From Flavimaribacter sediminis (GTDB taxonomy: Bacteria; Pseudomonadota; Alphaproteobacteria; Rhizobiales; Rhizobiaceae), in contig NZ_JAICBX010000003.1 of assembly GCF_019492055.1 (NCBI RefSeq), positions 620,001-684,000 of the forward strand: a stretch of DNA of 64,000 nucleotides, in the 5' to 3' direction. Under the pieces are notes generated by a model, which did not search any database, had not been told where the DNA came from, and saw only the letters and a program-made list of their open reading frames with translations. Shown piece by piece: positions 17,771-27,935 of the stretch; position 1 is the first letter of the stretch, and every line of letters begins with the position of its first letter. The position numbers were made by a program, and so were the translations under genes.

Positions 17771-20119
17771 TTATTCGACGGAATGACGCTTGTCTTCGGC
17801 AAGAGCCGCTTCAGCGGGCGCCCGCTGTTTGCGATCCCGCCCTGAAATGCTCGAAATAAGCTCGGCGATGCTTCCATAGGGCACCGGAACGCCAAAGAAG
17901 AACCCCTGAACGAATTCGGCGCAATTGCTGCTTCTTATCAACTGCAACTGTTCCTCGGTCTCCACGCCCTCGATCACGACTTCCATGCCGAGTTCCCGGG
18001 AGAGATGAACGATGCCCTTGAGAAGCTTGAAAGTCTGCTCGTTGCCGGTGATGTCCGAAACGAAGGACCGGTCGATCTTGACCTTGTTGAGCGGCAGCAG
18101 ATGGAGATAGCTCAAGCTGGAATATCCGGTGCCAAAATCGTCGATGGCGATGACGACGCCCTTTTCGCGAAGCTTCTCCAGAACCCTCTTGGCCTCGGAC
18201 ATGTCCTGAACGAACGCGCTTTCCGTCACTTCGAGTTGCAAACGCGAAGCTTCGAGACCTGAGGCCTTGAGAGCCCCCTCAACCATATCGACGACGTCTT
18301 CGTTGCGCAGATCATTGGCGGACAGGTTGACCGAGACGCCGACATCGTCGCCCCAGTTCGCGCAATCCCGGCAGGCGACGTTCAGCATATGCCGCGTCAG
18401 TTCTCCGACGACGCCCATCTCCTCGGCAAGGGGAATGTAGGTTGCGGGAGACACTGACCCGAATTCCGGGTGATACCAGCGCGAAAGCGCCTCGCAGCTG
18501 GCCACGGCCATCGTGCCGGCCGCGAACATCGGCTGGTAGACGACGGAGAAGGATTTCGTGCGTATCGCATCCCGCAGCGCCGCTTTCATCTTCTGCAGGC
18601 GCGTATATTTCTCGTCCATGTCCTCGGCGAAGATCGTCCAGCCGTTCTTGTTGTTGTGCTTGGTTTCATAGAGGGCGAGGTCGGCCTTGATATGCAGATG
18701 ATCCAGGCGCGATTCCGACTTCGCCGCCACGACGACGCCGGCGCTCAGGCTGACGAAGAGGCGATTGCCGTTGATCAGATAGGTTCCGCGCAGGCTGTCG
18801 AACAACTCCGTCATCAGCTGATCGACATGCGCCTCGTCCTTGACGTTGCGGACGAAGATGACGAATTCGTCGCCGCCGAAGCGCGACAGCGTCATGGTGT
18901 CGTCGGCAAGCCCCGTGAGCCGCGCCGAGAGCGCGCACAATAACCGGTCTCCGGTCATGTGACCGCTGGTGTCGTTCACGTGTTTGAAGTCGTCGATATC
19001 GAGAACGACGAGGGCGAAGCGTTCGTCGTCCGGCATTTCGCGAATGTTCTGTTCGACGAATTCGGCGAAATAGGCGCGGTTCGGCAAACCGGTGAGTTGG
19101 TCGTACCGCGCCATGTGCATGATTTTCTCTTCCGCGCGGATACGGGCCGTCACGTTTTCGAAGATCAGAACAGCGCCTTCATTGCTTCGTCGTTTCGCAG
19201 TGAATTCCAGATACCGGTCGTCGGCGAATTTCAGAAGCGCACGCGACTTTCGTCCCTCTAGCAGACTTTCAAGTTGCGAACGCACGACGTCGGCCCGCTC
19301 CTCGGTCAGCAATGTCTGTTTGACGCCGTAGCGCAGTATTGCGTTGATTGTATGCCCGGTGAGCATCACGCCGTCCCGGAGGCCCAGCAATTCAACCGCC
19401 TTCTGGTTGGCCACGACGATGCGCTTGTCCTTGTCCAGCATGAAAAGGCCATGCGGCATATTGTTGAGCGCGGTGTCGAAGCGCCCGGCGATCTTGGCGA
19501 ATTCCCGATGCGCCATGACATTGTCATAGAGAAACTCGCGCACGCCGTTGGCCATGGACCGCGTCGTCAGGATCAAGGGAATGATCAGCAGGCCGAGCAA
19601 CGCCATGAACAGGTCGCCGCGCAGAAAAAGCGCGATGAGAAACGGCGCGCAGGCGCTGATGGATATGATGTCGACAATGCGCTTCGAACCGAAGTTCCTT
19701 CCCACCACGGACACCATCGAGCCCATTGTGATCGACAGGGAGGCGAGTTCGGCGAAATTGTCACGCGTAAAGAAGAAACTGTAGCCGGTCATGCAGCCGA
19801 CGGTCAGCGCCAGAAGGCCGACCCCGATCGTGTAGATGCGCTCCCATCGGGCGATCGTCGCCGGATCGTTAACGGAGAACTCGACTTCATCGAATCTGTG
19901 AAAGGATTGATTGCGGCCAACGAAGATCAGGAAAATCAGACCGGCGAATACCAGGTAAGCCGGGTCCCTGACCTTGAGATAGATCAGGAGACACGTCACC
20001 ACGTGCGCGATCATTCCGGCGCGCAGTGTCATGCGATTGCCGAATAGCGATCGCACGAATGACAGATACACATCTGTCGGGATGTCGCCGTCTGTATTTG
20101 CCGTCATCTGTGATGCCAT
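17771..20119 (-). CDS. Membrane-anchored GGDEF-EAL cyclic-di-GMP protein
   Basis: 782 residues. About six hydrophobic segments fill residues 30-190, a PAS-like domain lies at about 215-325, GGDEF at 335-500 and EAL at 515-765. The GGDEF motif (415-419) is intact. The RxxD inhibitory site normally just before it is absent (GLADDTMTL), so product feedback is not expected. The EAL domain keeps EAL (543-545), NLSANDL, EVTES, IDDFGTGYSS, KIDRSF and EGVETEEQ, which predicts phosphodiesterase activity. It could be bifunctional. The signal sensed by the PAS or membrane part is unknown. Confidence 0.93.
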   Translation of the reverse strand: MASQMTANTDGDIPTDVYLSFVRSLFGNRMTLRAGMIAHVVTCLLIYLKVRDPAYLVFAGLIFLIFVGRNQSFHRFDEVEFSVNDPATIARWERIYTIGVGLLALTVGCMTGYSFFFTRDNFAELASLSITMGSMVSVVGRNFGSKRIVDIISISACAPFLIALFLRGDLFMALLGLLIIPLILTTRSMANGVREFLYDNVMAHREFAKIAGRFDTALNNMPHGLFMLDKDKRIVVANQKAVELLGLRDGVMLTGHTINAILRYGVKQTLLTEERADVVRSQLESLLEGRKSRALLKFADDRYLEFTAKRRSNEGAVLIFENVTARIRAEEKIMHMARYDQLTGLPNRAYFAEFVEQNIREMPDDERFALVVLDIDDFKHVNDTSGHMTGDRLLCALSARLTGLADDTMTLSRFGGDEFVIFVRNVKDEAHVDQLMTELFDSLRGTYLINGNRLFVSLSAGVVVAAKSESRLDHLHIKADLALYETKHNNKNGWTIFAEDMDEKYTRLQKMKAALRDAIRTKSFSVVYQPMFAAGTMAVASCEALSRWYHPEFGSVSPATYIPLAEEMGVVGELTRHMLNVACRDCANWGDDVGVSVNLSANDLRNEDVVDMVEGALKASGLEASRLQLEVTESAFVQDMSEAKRVLEKLREKGVVIAIDDFGTGYSSLSYLHLLPLNKVKIDRSFVSDITGNEQTFKLLKGIVHLSRELGMEVVIEGVETEEQLQLIRSSNCAEFVQGFFFGVPVPYGSIAELISSISGRDRKQRAPAEAALAEDKRHSVE

Positions 20120-20191
20120 TTATTTTCGGCTCAACAGTAAATTAAAAGAATTAAGGAAGCTTTTATGTGCTGTGAACCCCCAATCCGGACT

Positions 20192-23100
20192 TTATTCAGC
20201 GGCAATATTCGTCGAAACGGGTTCTCCGTCGAAAAGTCTCGTGAGCTCCGAGGCTTCCTTCTCAGCCGCCTCGATTGAACGCTTCTTGACATGGCCATAG
20301 CCGCGAATGTTCAGCGGGTAGGCGAGCAATCTTGCTGCGGCCTCCAGATTTCCGGCGACCAGACCGCCCGCCACGTCGTCAAGAAGCGTTTCATAGTCCT
20401 TGAGTATGCGGCGCTCCTCGCGTCGTTCCGCCTGATATCCGAAGAGATCCAGCGCCGTGCCTCTCAAGCCGCGCATTCCGGCGAGAAGCGGATAGAATTT
20501 CATGAGCCACGGTCCGAAACTGCGCTTCTTCAGACGCCCCTTTTCATCGCGATGCGCAAGCAGCGGCGGCGCTAGATGAAATTCGAGGCTGTCCCATCCC
20601 TGAAACTGACGCTCCAGCTGACGTCTGAAATCGCCATTCGAATAGAGCCGCGCAACTTCGTATTCGTCCTTGATCGCCATCAGTTTGAAAAGCGCCCGGG
20701 CCGCAGCTTCGGTAAGGGGGCCGGCTTGTCCTGCGACAGCGGTCTCCGCCGCCTCGATCGCAGCGACCTTCGAGCGGTAGCGGCTGGCGTAGGCGGCATT
20801 CTGATAGGCGTGAAGAAACGCGCTGCGGCGCGCGATCATCTGCTGCAGATCTTCCGTCTCGCCGCCTTCTTCCGCAGGCCTGTCGGCGTCCTCGATCAGA
20901 GACCGGACATGATCCGGATCGACCGAAGCCCTGCGTCCCCAGCGAAACGCTTGTATGTTCATGTCCACCGCCTGACCATTCAGCCGGATCGCCTCCTCGA
21001 TCGTATCGGCGGCAAGGGGAACCGAACCCGATTGCGCCGCCATTCCCAGCATGAACATGTTGGCGGCGATCGCATTGCCGAACAGCTTGTTTGCGGCGTT
21101 AGAGCCATCGAAGAAAGCAACGTTTTCCTCGCCGGCCGCCTGCGTGATCGCCCGCTTCAACCGCTCGGTCGGAAGATGGTAATCGGCGTTGCGCGCAAAA
21201 TCGCCAGGCATGACTTCCGCGATATTCGCAATAAAACGGGTCTCGCCCTCTCGAACGGCCGCCAGAACCTTTCGCGACCCGGACACGACAAGATCGCAGC
21301 CGAGCACAAGATCGGCCTTGCCGGCGGGCACCCGGATCGCATGGATGTCTTCCGGACGGTCTGCGATGCGCACATGCGAGAAGACCGCGCCGCCCTTCTG
21401 GGCGAGACCGGCCATGTCGATCATGCCGCAACCCTTGTTCTCCAGATGCGCAGCCATGCCGAGAATGGCGCCGATCGTGACGACGCCTGTTCCGCCGACG
21501 CCAGTGATGATGCAGGCCCAGCCGGCGTCCATCGGAGCGATCGAAGGCGCGGGCACGCCGTCAAGCGGATCGCTTGTCAGGGCAAGCCCTTCCGCTTTTC
21601 TCAGTCTGGCGCCGTGCACCGTCACGAAGGACGGACAGAAACCCTCGATGCAGGAGAAATCCTTGTTGCAGCTTGACTGGTCGATCCGGCGTTTGCGCCC
21701 GAACTCGGTCTCTACCGGCTGTACGGAAACGCAGTTCGACTGAACGCCGCAGTCACCGCATCCCTCGCAAACCAGTTCATTGATGAATACCCGCTTGTCG
21801 GGATCCGGAAAGGCGCCGCGCTTGCGCCGGCGACGCTTTTCGGCGGCGCAGGTCTGGTCGTAGAGCAGCACCGTCACACCCGGAATGTCGCGCAGCTCCC
21901 GCTGGACGGCGTCGAGTTCCGACCTGTGATGGAAGGTTATGCGATCCGGCCAATCCATGCCCTGCGGGTACTTGTCGGGTTCATCGGACACGAGCGCGAT
22001 CCGGTCGACGCCTTCCGCGCGGACCTGTCGCGCAATCGCGTCGACGGTGAGCCCGCCCTCATGCGTCTGTCCCCCGGTCATGGCGACCGCGTCATTGTAA
22101 AGGATCTTGTAGGTAATGTTGATCTTTGACGTCAGCGCGAAGCGGATCGCCAGAAGGCCGGAATGATTGTAGGTGCCGTCTCCGAGATTCTGGAAAATGT
22201 GCTTTCGGTCGGAGAACAATCCCTGCCCCACCCACTGCGCGCCCTCGCCGCCCATCTGGGTGAAGCCCTGCGTGTTGCGATCCATCCAGATCGACATGAA
22301 ATGACAGCCGATCCCGGCCGCCGCCGTCGAACCGTCCGGCACCTTTGTCGAACTGTTGTGCGGACATCCGGAACAGAAATAAGGCGTTCGCTGGGCGATG
22401 TCCGCCGTATCGGCAAGCATCGCCTGGAACTGCCGGATACGCTTGACCTTGGCGTCGATTTTTTCCGAATGGCCGATTACCCGCAGGATCCGCTCGCCGA
22501 TGGCCACCGATATGTCGTTGGGGTCGAGCGCGCCGCGAACCGGAAACAGCCAGTTGTCGTGTTCGTCCCTCTTGCCGACGATGACCGGTTGCTGGCCGGC
22601 GCCATAGAGCTCTTCGCGCAATTGCGCTTCAATCAGGGAACGCTTTTCCTCGACCACGATCACCATATCGAGACCGTCGACCATGGGAAGGAAATCCTCG
22701 CGCGAGAGCGGCCAGGGCGTCGCGATCTTGACCAGGCGCAGGCCGATCCTCTCGGCTTCGCGCTCGTTGACGCCCAGATCTTCCAGGCTCTGGCGCACGT
22801 CGAGGAAGCTCTTGCCGACGCTGATGACGCCAAGCTTCGGACTGCGCCCGCCCGAATAGACGATGTGATTGAGGCGATTGGCGCGAATGAAGGCGCTTGC
22901 GGCCTGCCGCTTGTATTCGTGCAACCGGATTTCCTGGCCGATGAAATCCAGTTCTCCCGGCCTGATGTTCAGGCCGCCCGCGGGCATGTCGAATTCCGGC
23001 GTAACAATGTTCAGCCGATCGAGGCCCGCCTCCACGGAAGCGGTCGACTCCACATTATCCTTCACGCATTTCAGCGCCGCCCAGGTTCCCGCGAAGCGCG

Positions 23101-23668
23101 ACAGCGCATAACCGTACAGGCCGTAATCAATGATTTCCTGGACACCCGCCGGATTGAAAATCGGGATCATGGTGTCGACGAACTGGAATTCCGTCTGGTG
23201 GGCGTTGGTGGAGGATTCCGCCGTATGGTCGTCGCCCATCAGCGCCAGAACGCCGCCATGCCTTGAACTGCCGGCTAGGTTGGCGTGGCGAAAGACGTCG
23301 CCCGTCCGGTCGACGCCCGGTCCCTTACCGTACCACAAGGCGAAAACGCCGTCGAAGCGGCCACGGCCGTCAAGCTCGGCCTGCTGGGTTCCCCAGCACG
23401 CGGTCGCGGCGAGTTCCTCGTTGATGCCCGGCTGGAAGACGATGTCGGATTCTGCGAGTTTTCGCCCGGCGCGCGCAAGCTGCTGGTCAAGGCCGCCGAG
23501 CGGCGATCCGCGATAGCCGGAGACGAAGCCGGCTGTGTCGAGACCCGCCCGTCGGTCCAGTTCCTTGCGCATCAGCAACAGCCGAACAATCGCCTGGGAT
23601 CCGGTGACGAAAATCCTGTCTTTTGTCAGATCGTACTTGTCGTCGAGCGTTACGTCATGTGCTGTCAT
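20192..23668 (-). CDS. Indolepyruvate ferredoxin oxidoreductase (fused IorA-IorB)
   Basis: 1158 residues, the length of the large fused family. Order: an N-terminal pyruvate-ferredoxin-oxidoreductase-like domain, a central thiamine diphosphate domain (CSGCPHNSSTKVP near the start of this part), a cysteine-rich segment (CEGCGDCGVQSNC, then SCNKDFSCIEGFCPSF) expected to hold [4Fe-4S] clusters, then the gamma-type domain with GVGGTGVVTIGAILG. It oxidatively decarboxylates aryl- or branched-chain 2-oxo acids to acyl-CoA using ferredoxin. It is transcribed away from the TetR-led aromatic operon, whose regulator may control both. Confidence 0.93.
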   Translation of the reverse strand: MTAHDVTLDDKYDLTKDRIFVTGSQAIVRLLLMRKELDRRAGLDTAGFVSGYRGSPLGGLDQQLARAGRKLAESDIVFQPGINEELAATACWGTQQAELDGRGRFDGVFALWYGKGPGVDRTGDVFRHANLAGSSRHGGVLALMGDDHTAESSTNAHQTEFQFVDTMIPIFNPAGVQEIIDYGLYGYALSRFAGTWAALKCVKDNVESTASVEAGLDRLNIVTPEFDMPAGGLNIRPGELDFIGQEIRLHEYKRQAASAFIRANRLNHIVYSGGRSPKLGVISVGKSFLDVRQSLEDLGVNEREAERIGLRLVKIATPWPLSREDFLPMVDGLDMVIVVEEKRSLIEAQLREELYGAGQQPVIVGKRDEHDNWLFPVRGALDPNDISVAIGERILRVIGHSEKIDAKVKRIRQFQAMLADTADIAQRTPYFCSGCPHNSSTKVPDGSTAAAGIGCHFMSIWMDRNTQGFTQMGGEGAQWVGQGLFSDRKHIFQNLGDGTYNHSGLLAIRFALTSKINITYKILYNDAVAMTGGQTHEGGLTVDAIARQVRAEGVDRIALVSDEPDKYPQGMDWPDRITFHHRSELDAVQRELRDIPGVTVLLYDQTCAAEKRRRRKRGAFPDPDKRVFINELVCEGCGDCGVQSNCVSVQPVETEFGRKRRIDQSSCNKDFSCIEGFCPSFVTVHGARLRKAEGLALTSDPLDGVPAPSIAPMDAGWACIITGVGGTGVVTIGAILGMAAHLENKGCGMIDMAGLAQKGGAVFSHVRIADRPEDIHAIRVPAGKADLVLGCDLVVSGSRKVLAAVREGETRFIANIAEVMPGDFARNADYHLPTERLKRAITQAAGEENVAFFDGSNAANKLFGNAIAANMFMLGMAAQSGSVPLAADTIEEAIRLNGQAVDMNIQAFRWGRRASVDPDHVRSLIEDADRPAEEGGETEDLQQMIARRSAFLHAYQNAAYASRYRSKVAAIEAAETAVAGQAGPLTEAAARALFKLMAIKDEYEVARLYSNGDFRRQLERQFQGWDSLEFHLAPPLLAHRDEKGRLKKRSFGPWLMKFYPLLAGMRGLRGTALDLFGYQAERREERRILKDYETLLDDVAGGLVAGNLEAAARLLAYPLNIRGYGHVKKRSIEAAEKEASELTRLFDGEPVSTNIAAE

Positions 23669-23788
23669 CGAATCCTCCGTCGCTTAGAGTAATTCTATTT
23701 CACGGCGAATAAAAGCAATCGATCGCTGTGCGTGGGGCGATGTTCCGGCGCCTGCGACAAAGTCCGTTTGACTTGGCTTCGCTTTGGA

Positions 23789-23803
23789 TGCATTTAACAT
23801 GCA
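23789..23803. promoter_or_regulatory. Candidate TetR operator
   Basis: The inverted repeat TGCAT-TTAAC-ATGCA ends three bases before the TetR start codon, in the divergent region between the regulator operon and the indolepyruvate oxidoreductase gene. Its position suits autoregulation by the TetR protein. This is inferred from position and symmetry only. Confidence 0.35.
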
Positions 23804-23806
23804 ATT

Positions 23807-24499
23807 ATGCAAAAGAACGAAAAGATTGAACGACCGTACAAGAAGGCGCGGCCATCCACGCGGGATGCGATCCTCGACGCCGCGGAGACGCTCATGGCGC
23901 AACACGGCTACCACGCCGTCAGTCTGCGCGAGATCGCGCGCGCATCCGGCGCCAATCTCGGCAGCGTCACCTATCATTTCGGCGCCAAGGAAAATCTGCT
24001 CGCCGAAATCTACGAACGCCACACGCACCCGATGAATCAGCGGCGCATGGAACTGCTGCGCGAAGCCGAGCGCATTAACGATCAGGAAGACCGGTTGCTG
24101 GCGGTGATCCGGTCATTTGTGCTGCCGGCGTTTTCTTCGCAATCCGACGTCGCCGGCGGCGGCGCCCGGTTCACCAGAGTGAGGGCGATCCTGTCGATGG
24201 AGGGCAACGAAGCCGCCCAGCGCATCATCTCGGCCTCCTTCGATGACACCAGCCACGCATTCGTCGACGCGATCGCCGGCTGCATTCCCGGCGCCGATCG
24301 CAACGCGATTGTCTGGCGCTGCCATTTCCTGCTGGGCGCACTGTACTACACACTGGTCAATGGCGACCGCATCGACCGCCTCACCGGCGGTGCGTCAAGC
24401 GGCGAAGATCACGAACTGGCGATCGACCAACTGGTGCACGCCACGGCGGCCTCGCTCCGTGACCTTTCCAAAGCCGGCGACGGCCGAACCTCAACATGA
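23807..24499 (+). CDS. TetR-family transcriptional regulator
   Basis: 230 residues. The helix-turn-helix region SLREIARASGANLGSVTYHF (residues about 44-63) is typical of the family, and a roughly 150-residue ligand-binding half follows. It overlaps the PDC-hydrolase gene by 4 bases (ATGA), so it is co-transcribed with the aromatic-catabolic genes it probably controls. The ligand may be a pathway intermediate such as PDC or 4-oxalomesaconate; that is inference. Confidence 0.92.
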   Translation: MQKNEKIERPYKKARPSTRDAILDAAETLMAQHGYHAVSLREIARASGANLGSVTYHFGAKENLLAEIYERHTHPMNQRRMELLREAERINDQEDRLLAVIRSFVLPAFSSQSDVAGGGARFTRVRAILSMEGNEAAQRIISASFDDTSHAFVDAIAGCIPGADRNAIVWRCHFLLGALYYTLVNGDRIDRLTGGASSGEDHELAIDQLVHATAASLRDLSKAGDGRTST

Positions 24500-25386
24500 C
24501 GGCGAAACACCAAATGGTCACACCAGGCTATCTGCCCTTTGATCCCGATCCGGGCAAACCACATATCGTTCTGCCAGCAGGCGCCTGCGATAGCCACTGT
24601 CATGTCTTTGGACCTGCGAACAAGTTCCCCTATTCCCCGACGAGCAGCTATGTTCCTGTCGATGCGCCGAAGGAGCTCTTGTTCAAGCTGCAGGAATTCC
24701 TTGGCTTCGAAAGGGCGGTGATCGTTCAGGCGAGTTGCCACGGAACCGACAATTCGGCTCTGGTCGATGCATTGCAGGCCTCCAGAGACACCAGCCGGGG
24801 CATCGCCATCGTCGGTCCGGATATCGACGACAGGGAACTCGCCTCGCTCCATGAAGCAGGCGTGCGCGGCGTTCGCTTTAATTTCGTCAAGCGATTGAAG
24901 GCGCGCCAGTCACTCGAAGATCGCCTGAGCGTCGTGGAAAAGATCGCGCCGCTCGGCTGGCATGTCGTTATCTATACGGAACCTGAGGAGATGGACGAGA
25001 TCCAGCCGTTTCTGGAAGGCGTGGACGTGCCCGTGATCTTCGACCACATGGGCCGCGTACCGGTCGAGAAGGGTGCTGATTGCCCGGAATTCGAGCGGCT
25101 GGAGCGGCTTTTGACAAGCAGTGACCGGTTCTGGATCAAGGTCAGTTGTCCCGAACGTCTGTCCAAAAAGGGACCGCCCTACCTTGACGCGGACGCGGTG
25201 TCGCGGCGGCTGATCGAGATCCTGCCTGACCGGGTGCTTTTTGGCACCGACTGGCCGCATCCCAACATGGTGAGCCATATGCCGGACGACGGACTGCTGG
25301 TCGACCGCATCGCGCGCATATGCCCGGACGAAACCTTGAGACGAAAAATGCTGGTCGACAATCCGACCCGCCTCTACTGGACCTGA
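24496..25386 (+). CDS. ligI: 2-pyrone-4,6-dicarboxylate hydrolase (LigI-like)
   Basis: 296-residue amidohydrolase. The N-terminal DSHCHVFGP carries the HxH pair, VRFNFVKR is the strand-4/5 region of LigI-type lactonases, and LFGTDWPHPN near the C-terminus holds the catalytic Asp. LigI opens the PDC lactone to 4-oxalomesaconate in the protocatechuate/gallate 4,5-cleavage pathway. The assignment is strengthened by the three following genes, which encode enzyme families for the next steps. Overlaps the regulator gene by 4 bases. Confidence 0.82.
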   Translation: MTAKHQMVTPGYLPFDPDPGKPHIVLPAGACDSHCHVFGPANKFPYSPTSSYVPVDAPKELLFKLQEFLGFERAVIVQASCHGTDNSALVDALQASRDTSRGIAIVGPDIDDRELASLHEAGVRGVRFNFVKRLKARQSLEDRLSVVEKIAPLGWHVVIYTEPEEMDEIQPFLEGVDVPVIFDHMGRVPVEKGADCPEFERLERLLTSSDRFWIKVSCPERLSKKGPPYLDADAVSRRLIEILPDRVLFGTDWPHPNMVSHMPDDGLLVDRIARICPDETLRRKMLVDNPTRLYWT

Positions 25387-25406
25387 GAAACAAGGAAGGA
25401 GAAACC

Positions 25407-26135
25407 ATGGACAAGACCGGACTGGTTGTCAGCGCCCACGCCGCGGACTTCGTCTGGCGCGCCGGCGGCGCGATCGCCCTGCACGCCGAACGCGGATACC
25501 GCATGACGGTCGTCTGCCTGAGCTACGGCGAACGCGGCGAATCCGCAAAGCTCTGGAAGAACGAAGGCATGACGCTTGAAAAGGTGAAAGTCGCGCGCAA
25601 GGCGGAAGCGGAAGCTGCCGCGGAAGCGCTCGGCGTCGCCGATCTTGTGCTCTTCGATATCGGCGACTACCCGCTCAACATCGACGCCGCCGCAATAGAC
25701 CGGCTGGTCGACGTCTTCCGCCAGGTGCAACCGAGTTTCGTGCTGTCGCATTCGCTGGACGATCCCTACAACACCGATCATCCGGCGGCCACGCGCATGA
25801 CGCTGGACGCCCGCATGATCGCTCAGGCCTGGGGTCACAAGCCGGGGGAAAAGGTGCTCGGCGCGCCGCAGATGTATCTTTTCGAGCCGCACCAGACCGA
25901 ACAATGCGGCTGGAAGCCCGACACCATTCTCGACATCACCGATGTCTGGGAGAAGAAACGCGCCGCCATCGAGTGCATGGAGGGGCAGGAACATCTGTGG
26001 GACTACTACACCAATGTCGCGGAGAACCGCGGCAACCAGTTTCGCCGCAATTCCGGCGGCCAGGCTGGCGGCAGACCGGCGCGCTACGCCGAAGGTTTCC
26101 AGTCGATCTTCCCAAGAACCGTGGATGAACTGTGA
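25407..26135 (+). CDS. galB: PIG-L/LmbE-family 4-oxalomesaconate hydratase (GalB-like)
   Basis: 242 residues. Family features are [14 protein letters not shown] near the N-terminus (the AHPDD-like metal loop), SYGERGES and [12 protein letters not shown] with metal-binding Asp/His. Most PIG-L proteins are N-acetylglucosamine deacetylases, but GalB of Pseudomonas putida is a PIG-L-fold hydratase that adds water to 4-oxalomesaconate to give 4-carboxy-4-hydroxy-2-oxoadipate. Its place between LigI-like and aldolase genes makes GalB the best call. The ATG at 25407 has AAGGAAGGAG upstream; the in-frame upstream ATG is rejected. Confidence 0.78.
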   Translation: MDKTGLVVSAHAADFVWRAGGAIALHAERGYRMTVVCLSYGERGESAKLWKNEGMTLEKVKVARKAEAEAAAEALGVADLVLFDIGDYPLNIDAAAIDRLVDVFRQVQPSFVLSHSLDDPYNTDHPAATRMTLDARMIAQAWGHKPGEKVLGAPQMYLFEPHQTEQCGWKPDTILDITDVWEKKRAAIECMEGQEHLWDYYTNVAENRGNQFRRNSGGQAGGRPARYAEGFQSIFPRTVDEL

Positions 26136-26809
26136 TGAGCGCCGTTGTCGTACAGAACATCGAACGCGCCGAGGCAGCGGCGCGCGACGCGCTCGGCCAG
26201 TATGGCGTCGCCACCGTCCACGAGGCGCAGGGGAGAAAGGGCCTTCTCGCATCCTATATGCGGCCGATCTATCCGGGCGCTCTCGTCGCCGGAACGGCGG
26301 TGACGGTTTCGCTGGCGCCCGCCGACAACTGGATGATCCATGTGGCGGTCGAACAGTGTCGGGAGGGCGACATTCTGGTCGTCGCGCCGACATCGCCCTC
26401 CGACGCCGGCTATTTCGGCGAGTTGCTGGCGACGTCGCTTGCAGCGCGCGGCGTGCGCGGTCTGGTAATTGACGCCGGCTGCCGGGACATCAAGCCGCTG
26501 TCCGAGATGCGGTTTCCAGTCTGGTCGAAGGCGGTGTCAGCGCAGGGCACCGTCAAGGAAACGCTTGGAAGCGTCAATGTGCCGGTGGTTTGCGCCGGCG
26601 AACTCGTCAATCCGGGCGACGTCATCGTCGCCGATGACGACGGCGTCGTCGTCGTCCGGCGTGAGGAAGCGGCCGACGTGGTGGCGAAATCGCAGGCGCG
26701 CGAGGAAAAGGAAGCGGAGGTTCGCCAGAAGCTTCAATCCGGCCAGTTGGGTCTCGACGTCTACGGCATGCGCGAGAAACTGAAGGCGAAGGGCCTGAAA
26801 TATGTCTGA
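26135..26809 (+). CDS. galC: RraA-family 4-carboxy-4-hydroxy-2-oxoadipate aldolase (GalC/LigK-like)
   Basis: 224 residues of the RraA/class II pyruvate aldolase fold. [17 protein letters not shown] contains the Arg-Asp pair that binds pyruvate and the metal, and the helical C-terminal tail ([16 protein letters not shown]) is typical of the aldolase members as opposed to RraA itself. It would cleave 4-carboxy-4-hydroxy-2-oxoadipate to pyruvate and oxaloacetate, completing the 4,5-cleavage route. The ATG overlaps the previous stop (TGATG); a GTG one codon upstream is possible. Confidence 0.85.
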   Translation: MSAVVVQNIERAEAAARDALGQYGVATVHEAQGRKGLLASYMRPIYPGALVAGTAVTVSLAPADNWMIHVAVEQCREGDILVVAPTSPSDAGYFGELLATSLAARGVRGLVIDAGCRDIKPLSEMRFPVWSKAVSAQGTVKETLGSVNVPVVCAGELVNPGDVIVADDDGVVVVRREEAADVVAKSQAREEKEAEVRQKLQSGQLGLDVYGMREKLKAKGLKYV

Positions 26810-27869
26810 GGGAATTCCCTGCGTCTGGATGCGCGGCGGCACGTCCAAGGGCGCGTATTTCCTGAAGCAGGATCTGCCAGCGGATATCACAGAGCGCGAC
26901 CGGCTGCTTCTGTCCATCATGGGCTCCCCCGATCCGCGGCAGATAGACGGCATCGGCGGCGCAGACCCGCTGACGAGCAAGGTCGCGGTCATTAGCCGCT
27001 CAGAACGTGAAGACGCCGATATCGACTACCTGTTCCTGCAGGTTTTCGTCGATCAGGCGATCGTCACCGACGCCCAGAATTGCGGGAACATTCTCTCCGC
27101 TGTGCTGCCGTTTTCGGTCGAGAAGGGACTTGTCGAAGCGGGTGTGGAAAAGACCGAGGCCCGGATTTACATGGTAAACTCCGATCAGGTGGCCATCGTC
27201 ACGATCGACACGCCGGGAGGAAAGGTCAGCTATCGCGGTCAAGCGTCCATTGACGGCGTTCCCGGAACCGCGGCGCCGGTGCTCGAGGATTTTCCGGACG
27301 CCGCCGGATCGACCTGCGGCGCCCTGCTGCCGACGGGAAACGCCGTCGACATGATCGACGGGGTCGAGGCGACGCTGATCGACAACGGCATGCCGGTGGT
27401 CGTGGTCGCCGCGAAGGATTTTGCGATCACCGGCTATGAGACCCGCGAGGAGCTTGAGAGCAACGAGGAAATGAAGGCCAGGCTCGAAAGGCTGCGTCTG
27501 AAAGCCGGGCCGATGATGAACCTTGGCGACGTCAGGGAAAAATCGGTGCCGAAGATGACCCTGATCGCGCCGCCGGCAAAGGGCGGCGCCATTTGCACCC
27601 GCACCTTCATTCCGCACCGTTGCCACGCTTCGATCGGCGTTCTCGGCGCTGTCAGCGTCGCCACGGCCTGCATGTTGCCTGGGTCGCCCGCTCACAAAAT
27701 GGCGCAAATTCCGGCCGGCGACCGTAAAACGATTTCGGTCGAACATCCGATTGGCGAGACAAGCGTGGTGATGGAAACCGAGCCGGAGGGCGACAGCGTC
27801 AAGGTTCGCAAGGCGGCCATTGTGCGCACCGCGCGCAAACTGTTTGAAGGTCTCGTCTATCCGGCTTGA
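26802..27869 (+). CDS. galD: PrpF-family 4-oxalomesaconate tautomerase (GalD-like)
   Basis: 355 residues with the two-fold PrpF/diaminopimelate-epimerase-like fold. It opens [15 protein letters not shown] and has [14 protein letters not shown], where the cysteine is one of the catalytic pair. GalD converts keto and enol forms of 4-oxalomesaconate so that GalB can hydrate it. Overlaps galC by 8 bases. Methylaconitate isomerase (PrpF itself) is a possible alternative, but no methylcitrate-cycle genes are nearby. Confidence 0.83.
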   Translation: MSEGIPCVWMRGGTSKGAYFLKQDLPADITERDRLLLSIMGSPDPRQIDGIGGADPLTSKVAVISRSEREDADIDYLFLQVFVDQAIVTDAQNCGNILSAVLPFSVEKGLVEAGVEKTEARIYMVNSDQVAIVTIDTPGGKVSYRGQASIDGVPGTAAPVLEDFPDAAGSTCGALLPTGNAVDMIDGVEATLIDNGMPVVVVAAKDFAITGYETREELESNEEMKARLERLRLKAGPMMNLGDVREKSVPKMTLIAPPAKGGAICTRTFIPHRCHASIGVLGAVSVATACMLPGSPAHKMAQIPAGDRKTISVEHPIGETSVVMETEPEGDSVKVRKAAIVRTARKLFEGLVYPA

Positions 27870-27935
27870 CCGGTCGTCGCACTTGTGTGCATCTGCCGGC
27901 GAACGCATTGGCGCACAGCCAGCCAGGAGATGCAG

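Noticed and set aside
25407-26135. PIG-L protein as an N-acetylglucosaminyl deacetylase
   Set aside because: Possible from fold alone, but the neighbours encode consecutive steps around 4-oxalomesaconate, which makes the GalB hydratase role more economical.
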